From Aulostomus chinensis (taxonomy: Eukaryota; Chordata; Actinopteri; Syngnathiformes; Aulostomidae): 64,000 nucleotides of DNA. The notes below the pieces were generated by a model. It did not search any database. It saw nothing but the letters and a program-made list of their open reading frames with translations, and was not told the DNA's origin. The stretch's first letter is position 1, and every line of letters starts with the position of its first letter. This document shows positions 35,698-48,532 of this stretch, piece by piece. The stretch is taken from the NCBI GenBank assembly GCA_037954235.1, contig JBBMOA010000007.1, forward strand, positions 24,234,957 through 24,298,956, written 5' to 3'. The translations under genes were made by a program, and so were the position numbers.

Positions 35698-36507
35698 CTG
35701 TGTGAATATGTCATGCCCTTCTCTCAATCTTCGCAATTCATAACCTTAAAGATTTCCATTTAAATTGAAAGGGTGCAGTAAATTCCATGTCTGTGATTAT
35801 TCAGGAAATAAAAGTGTGTGATTTTTACTGCTTTAATTAAGAAAAGAGGCAGCGGCCATATTGGCAAGAGGGTCTCAACATGCACACTGGAGAAGATGAA
35901 GGGAACAACAATCTCAGCTCGAAAAGAAACAAATACAGAGAAAGTTCATGTCGTGAAGTGGAGTGACAATTACGAGCATCGGCTTATGTGAGCAACGCAT
36001 TTACTCTGCTATGGTTGAGTTTTCCAGGAAGCACCAGACAAAATGCATATGCAAGCGAAACCGTCCTGCAGCCGGAAAGTGGTGACAGCATAAGCGAGGC
36101 TGTACTGACAAAGAGCGGTGGGTAACTGAAAGATGCTGTAGAGAGAGACAGAAAAATGGTTTTACAATGATCACAGCATTATAGAAGCCTGTGAGATGCA
36201 GCCCGGGTGAGGTTTGCTCCGTAATAGTCAGTGATTCAAAGCTGTGCTTCCGACGTTTTTTTAGGGCAGGGGTCCCATTGGGCAACAACTCAGAGATGTT
36301 TGAGGATAAAACTAGAATACAGGAGGCCGAAGCTGTGAAGCTGTTAACAAATATAACTAACCTTCCGTAAACTGAACACCAACGCGTGCCACTGAGCTCC
36401 AACTTTGGGGTTTCAAGACATACGCTGGTGAAAATGTGAATTCTTAGTCTTTCTTCATTGTGTTTCCATAAAATTGTCAAGCACATTTGTAAACTTTGGA
36501 AATGTCT

Positions 36508-36864
36508 AGAGCTGCAGCAGCATTTAATTGATAAGTCGATCAAAAATAACTATTCTGATAGAAGATTAACTTTTCCAGCCCTTTACGAGGAAAAAAAAAA
36601 AGGATTTACGCAAATCCTTAAATCCTGGTATTTAAGGATTTGCTGCTGTTTTTTTGGGTCATTTATGACAGAAAATGAAGAATATTTAGGTTTTTGACTG
36701 TTTGATGGACAAAGGGTGGCGTTTAAAAGGTGCTGCTATGAAATCTTTGAAGATGTGTTGATCATTTTTCAAATTTTCTTGATGTTTTACCAACTTAATG
36801 ATTAATGCTGAAAATAACTGGCAGATTAAATAATGGCGACTATACTAATCAGTTGAAGCTGAAT
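36508..36864 (+). mobile_element. non-autonomous interspersed repeat with 'gctgca..attaatcgat' ends
   Basis: It begins gagctgcagcagcatttaat followed by gataagtcgatcaaaaataa, and ends ctggcagattaaataatggc then gactatactaatcagttgaa. In between are ggtttttgactgtttgatgg and tgttttaccaacttaatgat. The order and wording match a fish repeat known to me with terminal TAGGGCTGCAACTAACGATTATTTT-like inverted ends and a 'tttggactgttggtcagac' core. Diverged; ends approximate; the formal family name is not known to me. Confidence 0.65.
36610..36643. repeat. perfect 14-bp inverted repeat (hairpin)
   Basis: Arm gcaaatccttaaat (36610-36623), loop cctggt (36624-36629), arm atttaaggatttgc (36630-36643). It lies inside the interspersed repeat above. 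Confidence 0.95.
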
Positions 36865-39800
36865 CATATATAGGCATGTTTCCGTCACTTTGAGAGAATA
36901 AACTAGGTTAAACAATTGCTAGTTTTGTCCGAAGATGGCAGTATAGGCAACAACATGTATGGCTGGAACCTCCAGCGTAGAGGAAGAGTCATCTTAGCCG
37001 TCTTCCAGAGGCAAAATGAGGCGGTCTCGAGAAATCTATTTCAATTGGATGAGTTGTAATTGTTATTTCGTGCCAGCTCGTACCAGCCATGTTGGACGCT
37101 GCGCGGAAATAAAGACAAACTTTGGAATATCAAAGGAAAGGCTGGTGGACTGTCACAAGATTTGAAGATTCAGTACATTAGAGCTCATTCTAAACAGTGG
37201 ATTTCTTCCCAGATTTTGCATGTTAAATCCTTTCTGGAAAAAGCAAAACATGTACATGAAGTTTTAAGGAACATTTAGGGGATTTTTTTTCTAATTGTTA
37301 ATGTTTCTATAAACTTTTGACCATAATGCAATACTTCAAAATATGTTAACAGAAACCTGATGATGTCTGATTTATTAAAAATCTGGGTTTTCACGTGCTT
37401 TATTCCCTTTGGTTAAACATTAAACCAACACAGTTGATTATTTAACGTCGGTCAACCCCAGCAGTGGGGATGTGTTTCCCTTCAACAAACTGCCATTGTC
37501 AGCCTGTTGATGGTTAAACAACGTCTGGATGGCGGTCCAGCATTTGACATTCAGCATGGATTTGTTGTGTTTGTGGAAACACCCGGCAGGAACATGCAGC
37601 ATTTGTAACTTCACTCCTGCACCGGATCAGACCTACATTACGTCTGTGCATTTGTAATGTCTGAAATTAAACAACAGCTGTTTGCTGAATCCTGCTGAGC
37701 CCCTTTTTTCTGCTTTTGTACACACCAATGAATGAAGACCATATTGTCTAAATATTGGGTGCAACTGTAAATATGTACAGTAATTGGAGCATGACGGCCT
37801 CTCTGAATGTATTTTCATTGTGCGCCGTCCACTTTAGAGTGTAATATCCATATTTTCATCAATTCACTCAGCCATGATGCAGACCGCACTGAGAGACTCC
37901 ACAAAAGGGGGATTATGTTACGGTTTCAATGACAGAAAATTGCTTGATTCTTTTGGTTTAATCAAACGTAGTGTGACAAAGCAACTTTTCTCAGACAGTG
38001 ATGGACAATGCAAGGACAATTGTCTTCGGGCGCTCATTTAGGTTTCAGAAAACTCTAGTTCAACTTATGGCCGTGACTTCAAAGAGTCCTCCTTCTATTC
38101 ATGCAAATTCTACAGCCAGCCCACCATCAGGGAAAAAAAAAAAAGAAAAAGTGCCCCACAAATTTCCCTCAGATGCTTCATTGTGGGTCAGTGCACATGA
38201 AATTCTTGACATATTTCAAAAGGAGCCTCCTCTCTCTCTCTCTCTCTGAGGATGTCTCCCTCTGTCCCTCTATCACTTTTCATCCTTTTTCATGGGTTTA
38301 ATCCTGAACGCTGGAATTAAAGAGGCTTCAAAGAGCTGAGGAGAGGCAGACGTCTGGCGGGGGTTACACAGGTGGAATGAGGCCCATTTCTCCCCGGACC
38401 GTCCCACCCCCTTCTTTTCTTCTCACGCTGCTGTGGGAGAACATGACAACTGGGCATATCATCCAACATGTGGCTATTCTCAATAAATAAAAAGCTTCTA
38501 AATTTAGCAGCTGTGTACCGCATCAGCCCGCAGCTAATGAAGCCTCCGAAGGCTTGAGATACAGAAAAGTGAAACGCATCATCTGCTAATGAAGCACCGT
38601 TCTCAGAAAGACACAACTGTTGAATCAAATGTGATTTAACGAAGACAAATTAACCTCTGTGCAAATTTCATTTATTAATTATGGTAATAAAAGTAAACGT
38701 GATCTCTGTGCAGAAGAATATTTTCCAGGTGATGACACAGAGTCAAGCAGATCTGAAAGAGGCCTCTTTTTTTTCCCCCCTTTTTCTTTTACACAACCAG
38801 GAGTGCCACACCACTGTCACATCTCGCCATCTTTTTAAAAAAAATAAAAAAAATAAAAAGGAGGAACTGAGGGTGACAACATTGCACGAACAGAGGAGGA
38901 AGTCAAATGAATGTCTGCAGGAGTGATACAATGAATAAAAGTCACTCGGCACACAGTTGCACTTCTGTTTCAGAAAGCCGGACTGCTGCAAAGTGCGCGT
39001 CACGCTGGCCCGGCTGTGTGTAAACATGCAGAGCATCATGATGACGTGCTCATTTTTACAGCTATGTAGTGAAACTTTCAGCGTAAAAGTGGTTTAAATC
39101 CTCATTGAATAAGAAGCTTGGCGGTGACGCTCCCTCCCACAGCAGGAAAACACCACACTGCCAGTTTCATTTCACTTCTGATAAGTATGTTACTGCCTAT
39201 AATTACGCACATTCTATTACATTTATTAATTTGAGAGCGGCACTGGGATATCTCACAAACAGCTGCTTAGTTAGCTGGAAAGATTCTGAAATGGGTTTCT
39301 AAGCTGTGCGCTAATGTGATTCCATTTTTAGGTGTTCAGTGTCAAATATATCTTAATGTCAGACACTGAATGTTTGTGTCAAGGTTGGAAACGCCATCGA
39401 TAGAAAAGCAGGACAACAGTATTCATCCCTAATTTTTCCAAGCAAGTTAGACTGTTGTGAGTACATCACGCAAGAATTTAAGACACCGTGTAATGGCCGA
39501 ATTTATGAGATACTACGAATGAGATTGAGCCATAAGTGATCAGGGCTGAATAGCTGTAAATGATGCATTCACCTACTGTACGTAAAACTAAAGACTACTA
39601 AGTCGTGACTAAAATTTTATATCCACCCCTGCTTTATTTCTATGGTTGGAGAGAAATACAACCTTGAAGATAGTTGAGGTACAACATGCATGGGCTTGAA
39701 AACAGCACATGAAGGTGTGCCTCTTTGTTGGCTTGCTAGTCAACACACAATCACTCACGCATACACACCCCCACACACCCCCACACACAAACACACCTTT

Positions 39801-39912
39801 TGTTGACAACTTGAATGTCATCGCTTTCACCCTTCCACCACAAGTTAGGACATGTCTGCACAGAAAAAAAAGAGCAGCTCTCAGCAAAGGAAAAAGGAGG
39901 ATGATTGAAAAA

Positions 39913-39913
<1 letters not shown>

Positions 39914-39963
<50 letters not shown>
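39914..39963. repeat. (CA)n microsatellite
   Basis: About 50 bp of CA dinucleotides, uninterrupted until a final cat. Confidence 0.95.
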
Positions 39964-39968
<5 letters not shown>

Positions 39969-40052
39969 AGGCTTAGAGATACACGTGCAACAATATGTGC
40001 ACGAGCACTGTTTGAAGTGCTGACAAGGTAATCTCCCTCTGACCACTGGACA

Positions 40053-40084
40053 CCCCCCCCCCCCCCCCACACACACACACACAC
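40053..40084. repeat. C16 homopolymer joined to (AC)8
   Basis: Sixteen C immediately followed by AC dinucleotides. Confidence 0.95.
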
Positions 40085-40300
40085 TTCAAAATACCACACG
40101 CTGCTCTTTTGACACATGGCCACTAAAATGCAGCGTGGCGGGCTGCCTACCTCTCGGACAATTCTCTCGCCACGCAGCACCCACATCACCATTCCAGGGC
40201 ATCGCATGAGGAAGTGTGCGAGTGTGTGTGTGCAAGGGAACCACAGATCAGGAGCAAGAGAGGGTAAAACGAGTAAGGGGGGGTGGAGGTCGGGGCCGTG

Positions 40301-40321
40301 CTGCTGCTGCTGCTGCTGCTG
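40301..40321. repeat. (CTG)7 trinucleotide repeat
   Basis: Seven pure CTG units on the + strand in non-coding sequence. Confidence 0.95.
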
Positions 40322-40768
40322 ACCTGGTATGTTTTTTTGAAGCAGTGTGAATCAGAGACGTAAGACAAATAAAAAAACAGGCACCCTACCTAGAAACATA
40401 ATAGGATATCACCCCCTACTGTGATCATTGACATTCTGCACTTTCCTTATCGGAGGGAGTGCTGGCTCTGACAGATGCCAGCTCCTGACATTGATGTTGG
40501 GGGATTTCTCAACATTGAAGCTGTTCCGCTGTTATACACTGATAAAAGGGAACTGCTATTAAAGTATTCCGTGACCCCAGAGACCTCTTGGCTGGGCCAG
40601 CGAGGGGTTAATGCTCTAAAGCAAAGCTTGTCATGTCTCTGAGAGTGTGTAGGGTGCTGAAAAGGCCTGATAAAACTGTGTACAAGGAAACATGACAACG
40701 TGGGTGAAGGACCATACGAGGAGCTGCCGCCGGAACTGAGGGGTTGGATCCATGTCCTTCACCCCTCC

Positions 40769-40770
<2 letters not shown>

Positions 40771-40809
<39 letters not shown>
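40771..40809. repeat. (CA)n microsatellite
   Basis: Thirty-nine bp of pure CA. Confidence 0.95.
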
Positions 40810-40810
<1 letters not shown>

Positions 40811-42116
40811 ATCAAGCGATGGATAGGAGGAACAAGCAGCATTGTTAAAAGATGAAACATGAAGTGGGGGAGTGAGGAGAACTGGTCCCATCCTTACAAT
40901 GAAATTGTTTCAGGAGTCTCAGTGTGAGGCTGGTGTGACGACAGCAATCCAATTTCCATATGAACAATTACCCTGCCGTCAGGGTTGGCAGTTCATTTAT
41001 TTCAATTTGACTGACTGGGAGAACCACGCTCACCAAAGCAGCCAGCCCAGCCATTGTACTCCAGGCACCAGGCACAGGCAGTGGATTGATGGGCCCGGTC
41101 CATTTCAGCAGGATCCAGCTGCTCTGGCCTAAATATGCTAACACCTTTAAAGTTGGCCCGTGACCCAAGGAGAGGGTGAATCATACTTTGCTCATATTCG
41201 ACAGTGTGTTTTGTGTGTTTGTGCTTGTATGCCTAACGTGTCCACATGCTTGTCTGTTTTGATATATGACCAGCAGTCAGGGCTGCTTGTGTAACACGCA
41301 CACACACACCAGCCTTTTCCATCCTTTTAGGCACAGCACTTTTCCTCATTAAGACTGATAGGCTGTTTGTGTGTCTGTTTACCGCTCCGTCACCATTTTC
41401 AAGGCTACTGCTATCTCTCTTCTGCCAGCTGGACACTTGAGCAGCAAGAGCGCAAAACCACAGGCACACATACACACAAGTACTTGAGCAGAGCGCACAT
41501 TTACATGCCCGTGTGCAGACACACACATGCACACACCCTCACTGGTAGACGTCTCTGCTTCATACCTTTCTCAGCAGCTGACCTTTATGTCTCTCATAAT
41601 CTCTCAATCTCTGTTTGTCTCACAAACAAACACACAAATGCGACCTGTCTGTGTCTGGGCAGCAGCAGCTTGGGTTAATCTCCCAACTTGCCTCCCCACC
41701 TCGAGCTGGATGTTGCAGCGCTCCAGCAGGACAGAAGCGACTGTTTGCTATGTGGACACAGCTGGCGGATGTGGGGAACCTGATTAAACGGCCTGGCCTG
41801 GCGGAGAAGAGCTACTTTCAGGAGCCAATAGCTCCTCCGACATGGCTGCCACATCCAGACGGCTGCTAATACACACAAACAGTTGTAGCGGCAGGCGCAC
41901 ATACACACCCTCACTAATCAACCCGACTCGCTCACAGATATGCATCTGAAATCCAACGCAGTTATGAAAAACGATGCCCACAATTAGTACGCCAAAGATA
42001 GTTTTTTTATTCATGTGCTTCATGTTTTGACTGGTGGATTCGTCTTTTATTCGGATATCAGAAACAAAGAATGATATTCACAATTTACAAAAGCCAACAG
42101 AGATCATTAAACTGCT

Positions 42117-42535
42117 GTTTTTGTCTGATCAACAGCCCAAAAACCAAAGAGAAAGAGGCAAAATCTCAAATTTAAGATGCTGAACCTTCAGTTGTACCAT
42201 ATCATATACTACAGCTGCAGCTTCCAATTTTTTTCTTCGTTAATTGTGAAAATATTCTGCAGCATAATCATTCGATTGGTGTGTAAAATCCCAAGAATAC
42301 CTGAAAAATGCTCATTACGACAGAAAAGTTTACCCGTTGCTACACCTGCTCTTCAACAGTCCAAAAGACAAAGATTCTATATTTTCTGTCATAAATGGGA
42401 AAACTGTGACAAATTCTTGTACATCAGATTCTGAACGAGAAAAGGTGTTTGCTTGAAGAAAAGACTGGAGCGATTAATCGATAACCAAAATAGTCGGCGA
42501 TTCATTTTCTCGTGATCGATTAATTGCTGCAAGTT
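42117..42535 (-). mobile_element. two overlapping or nested partial copies of the 36.5-kb repeat family
   Basis: Copy one: tgtctgatcaacagcccaaa and ctcaaatttaagatgctgaa near 42122-42190. Copy two: cttcaacagtccaaaagaca (about 42350), ttttctgtcataaatgggaa, then gcgattaatcgataaccaaa, atagtcggcgattcattttc and gatcgattaattgctgcaag at 42471-42533. Both read in the opposite direction to the 36.5-kb copy. The 'aacagyccaaaa' core appears twice, which shows two truncated copies rather than one. Confidence 0.6.
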
Positions 42536-43076
42536 TTTATTGGTACTGTAAATATCGGCCTCTTAAATGTAGGTATATTTGCAATTTTTAAACATTACTT
42601 TCACCTTTACGTAAGAAAAATACATTTACAACTTTTCCATTTGTATATCCTGACGTTTGACAATGAATCCTGCATGAATTGTGTGGAAATTTTCATCTGG
42701 TAATAGTCGTAAAAAATCATCATAAAAAAAACAGCTTACATTTTTTAGCCAACTTCAACAGCATCCTTCCCTATTTCGTGATAGTCAGGATTACGAGTCA
42801 CTTTCGGGAGCAATATTTGTGACTGTTTATATCGTAACCATAGAAACACCATGAAATATCAGTTTTAGTTCCATATCACTTGCCTGTGGCTTTCAGCAGC
42901 ATTTAGTTTGGCATTTTGCCTTCAATTACTTAAACAGTTGCAGATTTATTGTCTCTCAATCAGAATAATATGACTCTCCTCAAGCCCTGCATTCCTGTGT
43001 GAGACATTGACTGATGGCAGAAGAGAATTTAGTTTCCCTTTACTTAGAAACAGGTAATGAGGGGCACTTCAGCAGG

Positions 43077-43078
<2 letters not shown>

Positions 43079-43162
<84 letters not shown>
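43079..43162. repeat. (AC)42 microsatellite, longest in the window
   Basis: Eighty-four bp of uninterrupted AC. Confidence 0.97.
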
Positions 43163-43165
<3 letters not shown>

Positions 43166-43550
43166 TCCCCTGGTTAGAGGACAACTTGTTTAAATGGTAC
43201 ACTGCCCTGAGGCCAACGCTTACATCCAAACGCACACATGCATTTAGCCACTGCTTACATACAGCACGCACTCACGTTCCCACACACATGCAGCCACAAT
43301 TAAGAAGTCAGGCAGGCTGACTGACTGCTGGGAAAGAATCCATTACACACCTTATTGGCTATAATGATTTCACTTCGCCAGCATAAACGCCAATGAGCCA
43401 TGAAGGTATCTTGTAATGTGGTTTAGTCTCAGTGCCTAGCTTTCGTTTGGTTTCAAGGGGAACACTGATCTTATGGTGACTGATTGCTGCTCGACCACGT
43501 TCTTATAGGAAATCACATGAAAACTCTAGCAGGGGACGTGGTGGAGTAAC

Positions 43551-43552
<2 letters not shown>

Positions 43553-43599
<47 letters not shown>
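43553..43599. repeat. (GT)n microsatellite
   Basis: Forty-seven bp of pure GT, only about 390 bp from the (AC)42 tract and in the opposite orientation. Confidence 0.96.
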
Positions 43600-43600
<1 letters not shown>

Positions 43601-46306
43601 CTTTCATGGACTAGATTAGCCATTTGGGATTTTGCCATTTTTCCTTTCCTTCCAAGTGTGAGAGGACAAGATTGATATTAATGACATGTTGGTCTGATAA
43701 GTACACAGCTGGAATCAGAATTTGTTCGCTTAGCATTAATAGTGAGAGCAGGCAGAAACTGGCACCCTGGCTCTGTCAAATACCCTGCACCACCCTCTTA
43801 ACACCCTCTTCATACACACAATCAGTACATTTAGCATTATGTTAGGAAAAAAGTTGATAATGCAGCTGGGAATCGAATCCTCCAGACGTGTATACGCTTC
43901 GTCGGCCCGTTTATGGCAGCATGTTCCGTAGTCCAATCAAACTGAGCAGCATCCACAGCTGGACTCGACCGTGTCTGTTAATGTACTGTAGAGGGGAAGT
44001 TTTCCCTCTCCTTCAAGCCTGTAGTCTGAGAGTATATCCAGCACTAACAATGACATTTGCATACTCATTTTTGATTGGATTCTTGTTTTTCTGGTTTAAG
44101 TTATGACATGCGCTACCACTGACTGGAGGGAATCAAAGCAGCTCCATCGTGTCACAACCCAAATTGATGACGTTAGCCTTCGTTAGACTGCATCCACACT
44201 AAAAACACATGCAATTTTGGCCTGGTTGTATGGTGCTGAAACATGATTGTCCCTCTTCCTCATTCTCCACTGGCCTGCCCTCACACTGCATCGGTCAAGC
44301 ACAAGCACGCTTAAATCATCAATGACCTGCATGAGCCTGATAGTGCATCAGAAATACCATACAGAAGAACAGAAATCCACTCATTTGTCAGACTTTGCAG
44401 TACACATGAAGTCAGAGCACCAGCCCAGGACCCAAGAAGCACACCGTGCCAAGGCGCGGGATGCAGCCTTCCTCTCCTGACTTACAGTGGGCAGACACAA
44501 TTTCAGGATTAATTCAAATAAAGAGCAGTTTGTTGCTGGCAAACAGAGTAACTGGCATACAGATCTTAATATTCTGCTCTGACCAATTATATATTTCTCA
44601 TAATTCTACTCCACAAAAAAAAAAAAAAAAAACTGCAAAGATGTGCAACAACACAAATCTCCCAATTCACCAACAAGACCACAGATTCTCTCGCTCATGC
44701 GCTGGAAGCTCCAAGTTTCCACACATTAAAAACCTTCTCCCTACACAATGAGACATCGGCCTTGTAACGTCCAACTCTGCATATTTATTATGCACAGTGA
44801 ATGACATATCTTATGCATAGTTTTGAGTCAAAGGGACTTAAAATTTGTGAACTGGAATATTGCAGTGAAGTGCAAGAAAAACCTTTCACGATGTTAAGTG
44901 GATATTTATGTTAGTGCTATTTCTCGGCAAATGTATCCGACCATGCAACGCAGAGGGCGGTAATAAACCTGCAGCCTCCTTGTGTTGAAGAGACTTTAAA
45001 AAGCAGGTGAACATTCACTGAAGTTTGCCAAGAAATTGTCATTTTGACATGCTTCAATGTAAAGGTTGCAAAAAAAACTAATTAAGAAATAAGTCAGCAT
45101 TTGTTTGCTGATGTTTTTTTATTATTATTTTTAACTTGAGAGAAAGTTGGGCTGAAAGCGCTCACTCTGGCTTTACAGAAAGTTAGTATTTCCCCAAACT
45201 ATTCCTGTACAACACCAGTAGGACAGTGATGGGATAAGATGGACAGACAGAGACGTGCATTTTTGCACCCGACAGTGAGTGACGTGGCTCTGTCTGGACA
45301 ACCACAGAGATGTCATCTGTGGTTCTGTCCAAGTCAGGAAGGATAAGAGATGATGAAGACAGAGAGACAGAAACAGAGGGAGGCCAATCACACGTGTTAC
45401 TGACCGAGTCTCAGGAGCACCGTTGTGTGAGCTGGCAGGTGTCTGTCACTTGTCAAAATGAATCAGAGTGAGGACGAGTGTTTTGATGGCCAGGACAGAA
45501 GCTGAAGCCCAGAGGGATCCAAGCTTCTGCGTGTGACTAACAGCTATCAGGTAGCGGCCTAAAGATAAGCCAGGTCATATTTGGAGCTATAAGGTAATAG
45601 CTACATTATCTGGGAAAAAAACAGCTTTTAGGGAGCATGGGTGCTTTGGTTGTGCAGAAGGAAATAAATTAAGATGCTTCTTCATTAGTCTGATATTGAG
45701 AACTCATCACCGGAAAGGTAGACGGATAAAACCCTCAACTTAGAACTTCCTCTGCTCAGCACATACATCAAGGAAAAAGACTTCTCCTCTGTGTCGCACA
45801 CGTCCACTAAACGTTCTTGATGCCATTGAAACCACTCCACACCACTCATCCCTCCTTCTGCCCAGCCTTACAATCTTCCATCATCTATCAGTGCTGCTGC
45901 AGCCGGAGGGGAGAGAGCTGCTAAGGAGGCCCTGACTAATGGCTAAACAAACACCATTATCAGGCCTCAGTGGCCGAGCGGTGAGCTACAGGAGCCTCAG
46001 AGCAGCTGAGGCTCTTTAATACATGATCCCCCGATGCCTTACTCTGCTAGCAGCTGCACAAGTTAGGATGAAGCTTAAGTGATGAGGGAATAAAAAAAAA
46101 CGTGAGAGAAGAGGTAAAAAGGGATGCCGGGTCAACACACGTGCACTTATAAAACTGAGTTGAGAGAAGTTTGTCCCACTCATCTTCGGCTGATTCCTGC
46201 TCTAAAAAAGGCTCAGGGACAAGAAGCTAATGAGCCTGTTACAGCACCGCCATCCTCCTGATAAGACCGCTGATTACACCACATGTTCAGGAAAGAGGAT
46301 TGCGCA

Positions 46307-46311
46307 TGTGT

Positions 46312-46342
<31 letters not shown>
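46307..46342. repeat. (TG)n microsatellite with one interruption
   Basis: TG dinucleotides interrupted once by an A near 46316. Confidence 0.92.
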
Positions 46343-48372
46343 CATGTGCGTGCACAGTTGTGTGTCACCTGACCCAAAGCAGTCATCTGCTGATCGTATG
46401 TTCACAAGTCAGGAATGCACATTCTGGATAACCGTGTTTTCACGCATCAATCAGCATTCCGCAGACTCAATCTTTTCCTCTCGCGCTCTTGCCTCCATGC
46501 AGCAACTAAAATCACACTCGTGATCACATTTCTTGCAAAGACACAAACACACAATCAAGTGTGACTGAGTGAGCAAGGCACTTAATGAGAGCGACTGATT
46601 AGGCCCTCTGAGAATAGGCCTGACCTTTCCCTCGACATAAAGTCCTCCATGCACTTGTGTGTTTTTATGAGTCAGTGGCTGTAAGCTTTCAGGCCCGCAC
46701 CACTTCACATCAAATGTCACCAACTCCAATGAGATGGCCAAGAAAGACAGCATGATGGAGAAGACTCAGGGATGAGAGAACATGTGAGAAAAGAGGAGAT
46801 TTTTGCATGGGACTGGAAACAACTTTAAAGGGGATGGCAAGATAGAAAGAACACTGTCATCCATCAATCATACAGTCTCCTTCTTTGCATGGGAAGCAGC
46901 AGAGCAGAGATATTTTTAAATGTCTTGTTGGTTGTGGGAATTCAGCGCAGGCCCTTGTGGGTACACAAACCTCGCCCTCCTACTGGCGAGATGGTTGAGT
47001 CTGCACTTCCATGTTCTAAGAGTTCAGATGGACCGGGAGGCGAGTTAGTCTGAGTCAGGCCACAGGGGAAGGAGCGTTGAGGCAGGGGGGCTGAAGTTTT
47101 GTGTGTGTGGAGATTTCTTGCACTGACTGCTGAGGGTAGGATTTGTTAGCAGCTAAATTAATGCAGTTTTTAACAATAATTCAAAATTACTGGGAGCACG
47201 TAAACAGTGAAAAGATGCATTTCGACTGTAACAAAAAGAACATGTGCCCGACGCTAAAATCGGAATGTTTAAATATCGGTTGTCGAACAAAACAAGCGAC
47301 TTTAAACCACCATTTTGAACATGATGTTAATTAATTGAAGACTTTCCATCTTCCTGACATTTCCCCGATCAAATAATTAATTAATTAATTATCTGAGTAA
47401 ATGCAGGAGGAAAGCATAAACTGGCACGTAGTGAGACCAGACACATGTCCCTTCATGATGTGAACAAACTCAGAGTCCTGTACATGGAGGGATTCTCCAG
47501 GTGCAATTTTAGTTCCACATTAGTTTGCATTTCACCGATTGAGACAATTTAATATGGATTTCAACATAAAGTATGTTTGTTATGAGGTTACTTCTAAATA
47601 CATTTTAAATGGTCAATGATTTGCAGAACAATAAAATGCACAGTGCAATACTGACTATTTTGATTCCATTGATGCTGAAATTCTAACCATATTTCCCTTT
47701 AATAAAAGCTAACGGTCAAATAAAAGCCTCATCATGGCCCAGCATGGTCTACAAATAATAGCTGGCCCCAATTACTGGGCCGGAAAAACAAGAGTGGAAG
47801 CCAGCGGTTTGGCCCTATGGCCTTTGTGCTCCTTTTAGTCTCCACACTGAGCGCCAGCGATACTCTCCCTCCCACTCCTCATTTGATTTGATTTGTGTTT
47901 ATATTAAGTTACAGGGCAGAGACATAGAGGGAGAGTCACTGCAGTGGTGTTTACATCTTATGAAGAATCTTTTTGTAAATCGGAATCTGTAAACAAGACT
48001 CTAAACTTTACTGATGATGCAACCTTTTCTGCTAAAAGCTGCAGGTGCAGGCTGTTCCAAAGTGACTCCGAGGCTGTGCTGTCCGGCACGTTGAACCTAA
48101 ACGTTTCCCGTCTTTCTCATCAAAACTCATTCCACACTCTTGCTCTTTCAGCGTTTGGCAATATGACGTCAATTCCTTCACTGTCTGTCAACTTCTTGCG
48201 GGAAATGAAGGAGAAATGGGGGGGGGGGGGCTTATTTTGATTGAACGAGGGGGCAAGGGTCATCTCCCTCAGAGAGCGAGAGAGAGAGAAACAGAGGTGA
48301 AGAGGAGAAGAGAGTGACAACAGTAGCAGTTTGTTGGTTCTAAAAATATATCGTGCTCATCGTATGGATATT

Positions 48373-48532
48373 TAAAGGGATAGTTCACCCAAAAACTACC
48401 ACTAACTACCACTCCCCATCATGCCAATGGAAAACACTCGCCAAAATAAAGCGACTTCACCCAGCCTTCCACCAGCATGAGGGTGAGTCAATAAATGACT
48501 GAATTCTAATTTTTGGGAGAACTCTCACTTTA
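48373..48532. mobile_element. 160-bp MITE-like element with 23-bp imperfect terminal inverted repeats
   Basis: The left end (48373-48395) is taaagggatagttcacccaa plus aaa. The reverse complement of the right end (48510-48532) is taaagtgagagttctcccaa plus aaa. They match at 20 of 23 positions. The left end is the 'aagggatagttcacccaaaa' terminus I know from abundant fish non-autonomous DNA transposons. No coding capacity. A target duplication was not clear. Confidence 0.75.

Larger units (their letters stand above)
33664..36507. other. upstream of plxnb2 ATG exon: 5' intron or flank, no gene seen
   Basis: The acceptor before the ATG shows that transcription starts further right. Simple repeats here: (TG)n 34071-34108, (CTTT)n at about 34311-34332, (CA)35 at 35627-35696. 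No ORF has domain signatures or a plausible set of splice sites. Confidence 0.65.
36865..42116. other. non-coding flank or intron, no gene seen
   Basis: Simple repeats: (CA)n 39914-39963, C16(AC)n 40053-40084, (CTG)7 40301-40321, (CA)n 40771-40809, short (CT)n at about 38230-38248. Remaining sequence is unassigned; the ORFs present are low-complexity or lack any domain signature. Confidence 0.65.
42536..48372. other. non-coding flank or intron, no gene seen
   Basis: Simple repeats: (AC)42 at 43079-43162, (GT)n 43553-43599, A17-like run at about 44614-44631, (TG)n 46307-46342, (ATTA)n at about 47372-47390, G13 at 48218-48230. No coding, tRNA or rRNA signature. Confidence 0.65.

Noticed and set aside
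36001..36543. 180-codon open frame on the minus strand
   Set aside because: No recognisable protein features and it overlaps the interspersed repeat at its upper end.
45961..46020. tRNA-like 'agtggccgagcggtgagc' resembling a Leu/Ser tRNA A-box
   Set aside because: No B-box (ggttcgaatcc) at the right distance and no acceptor stem pairing.
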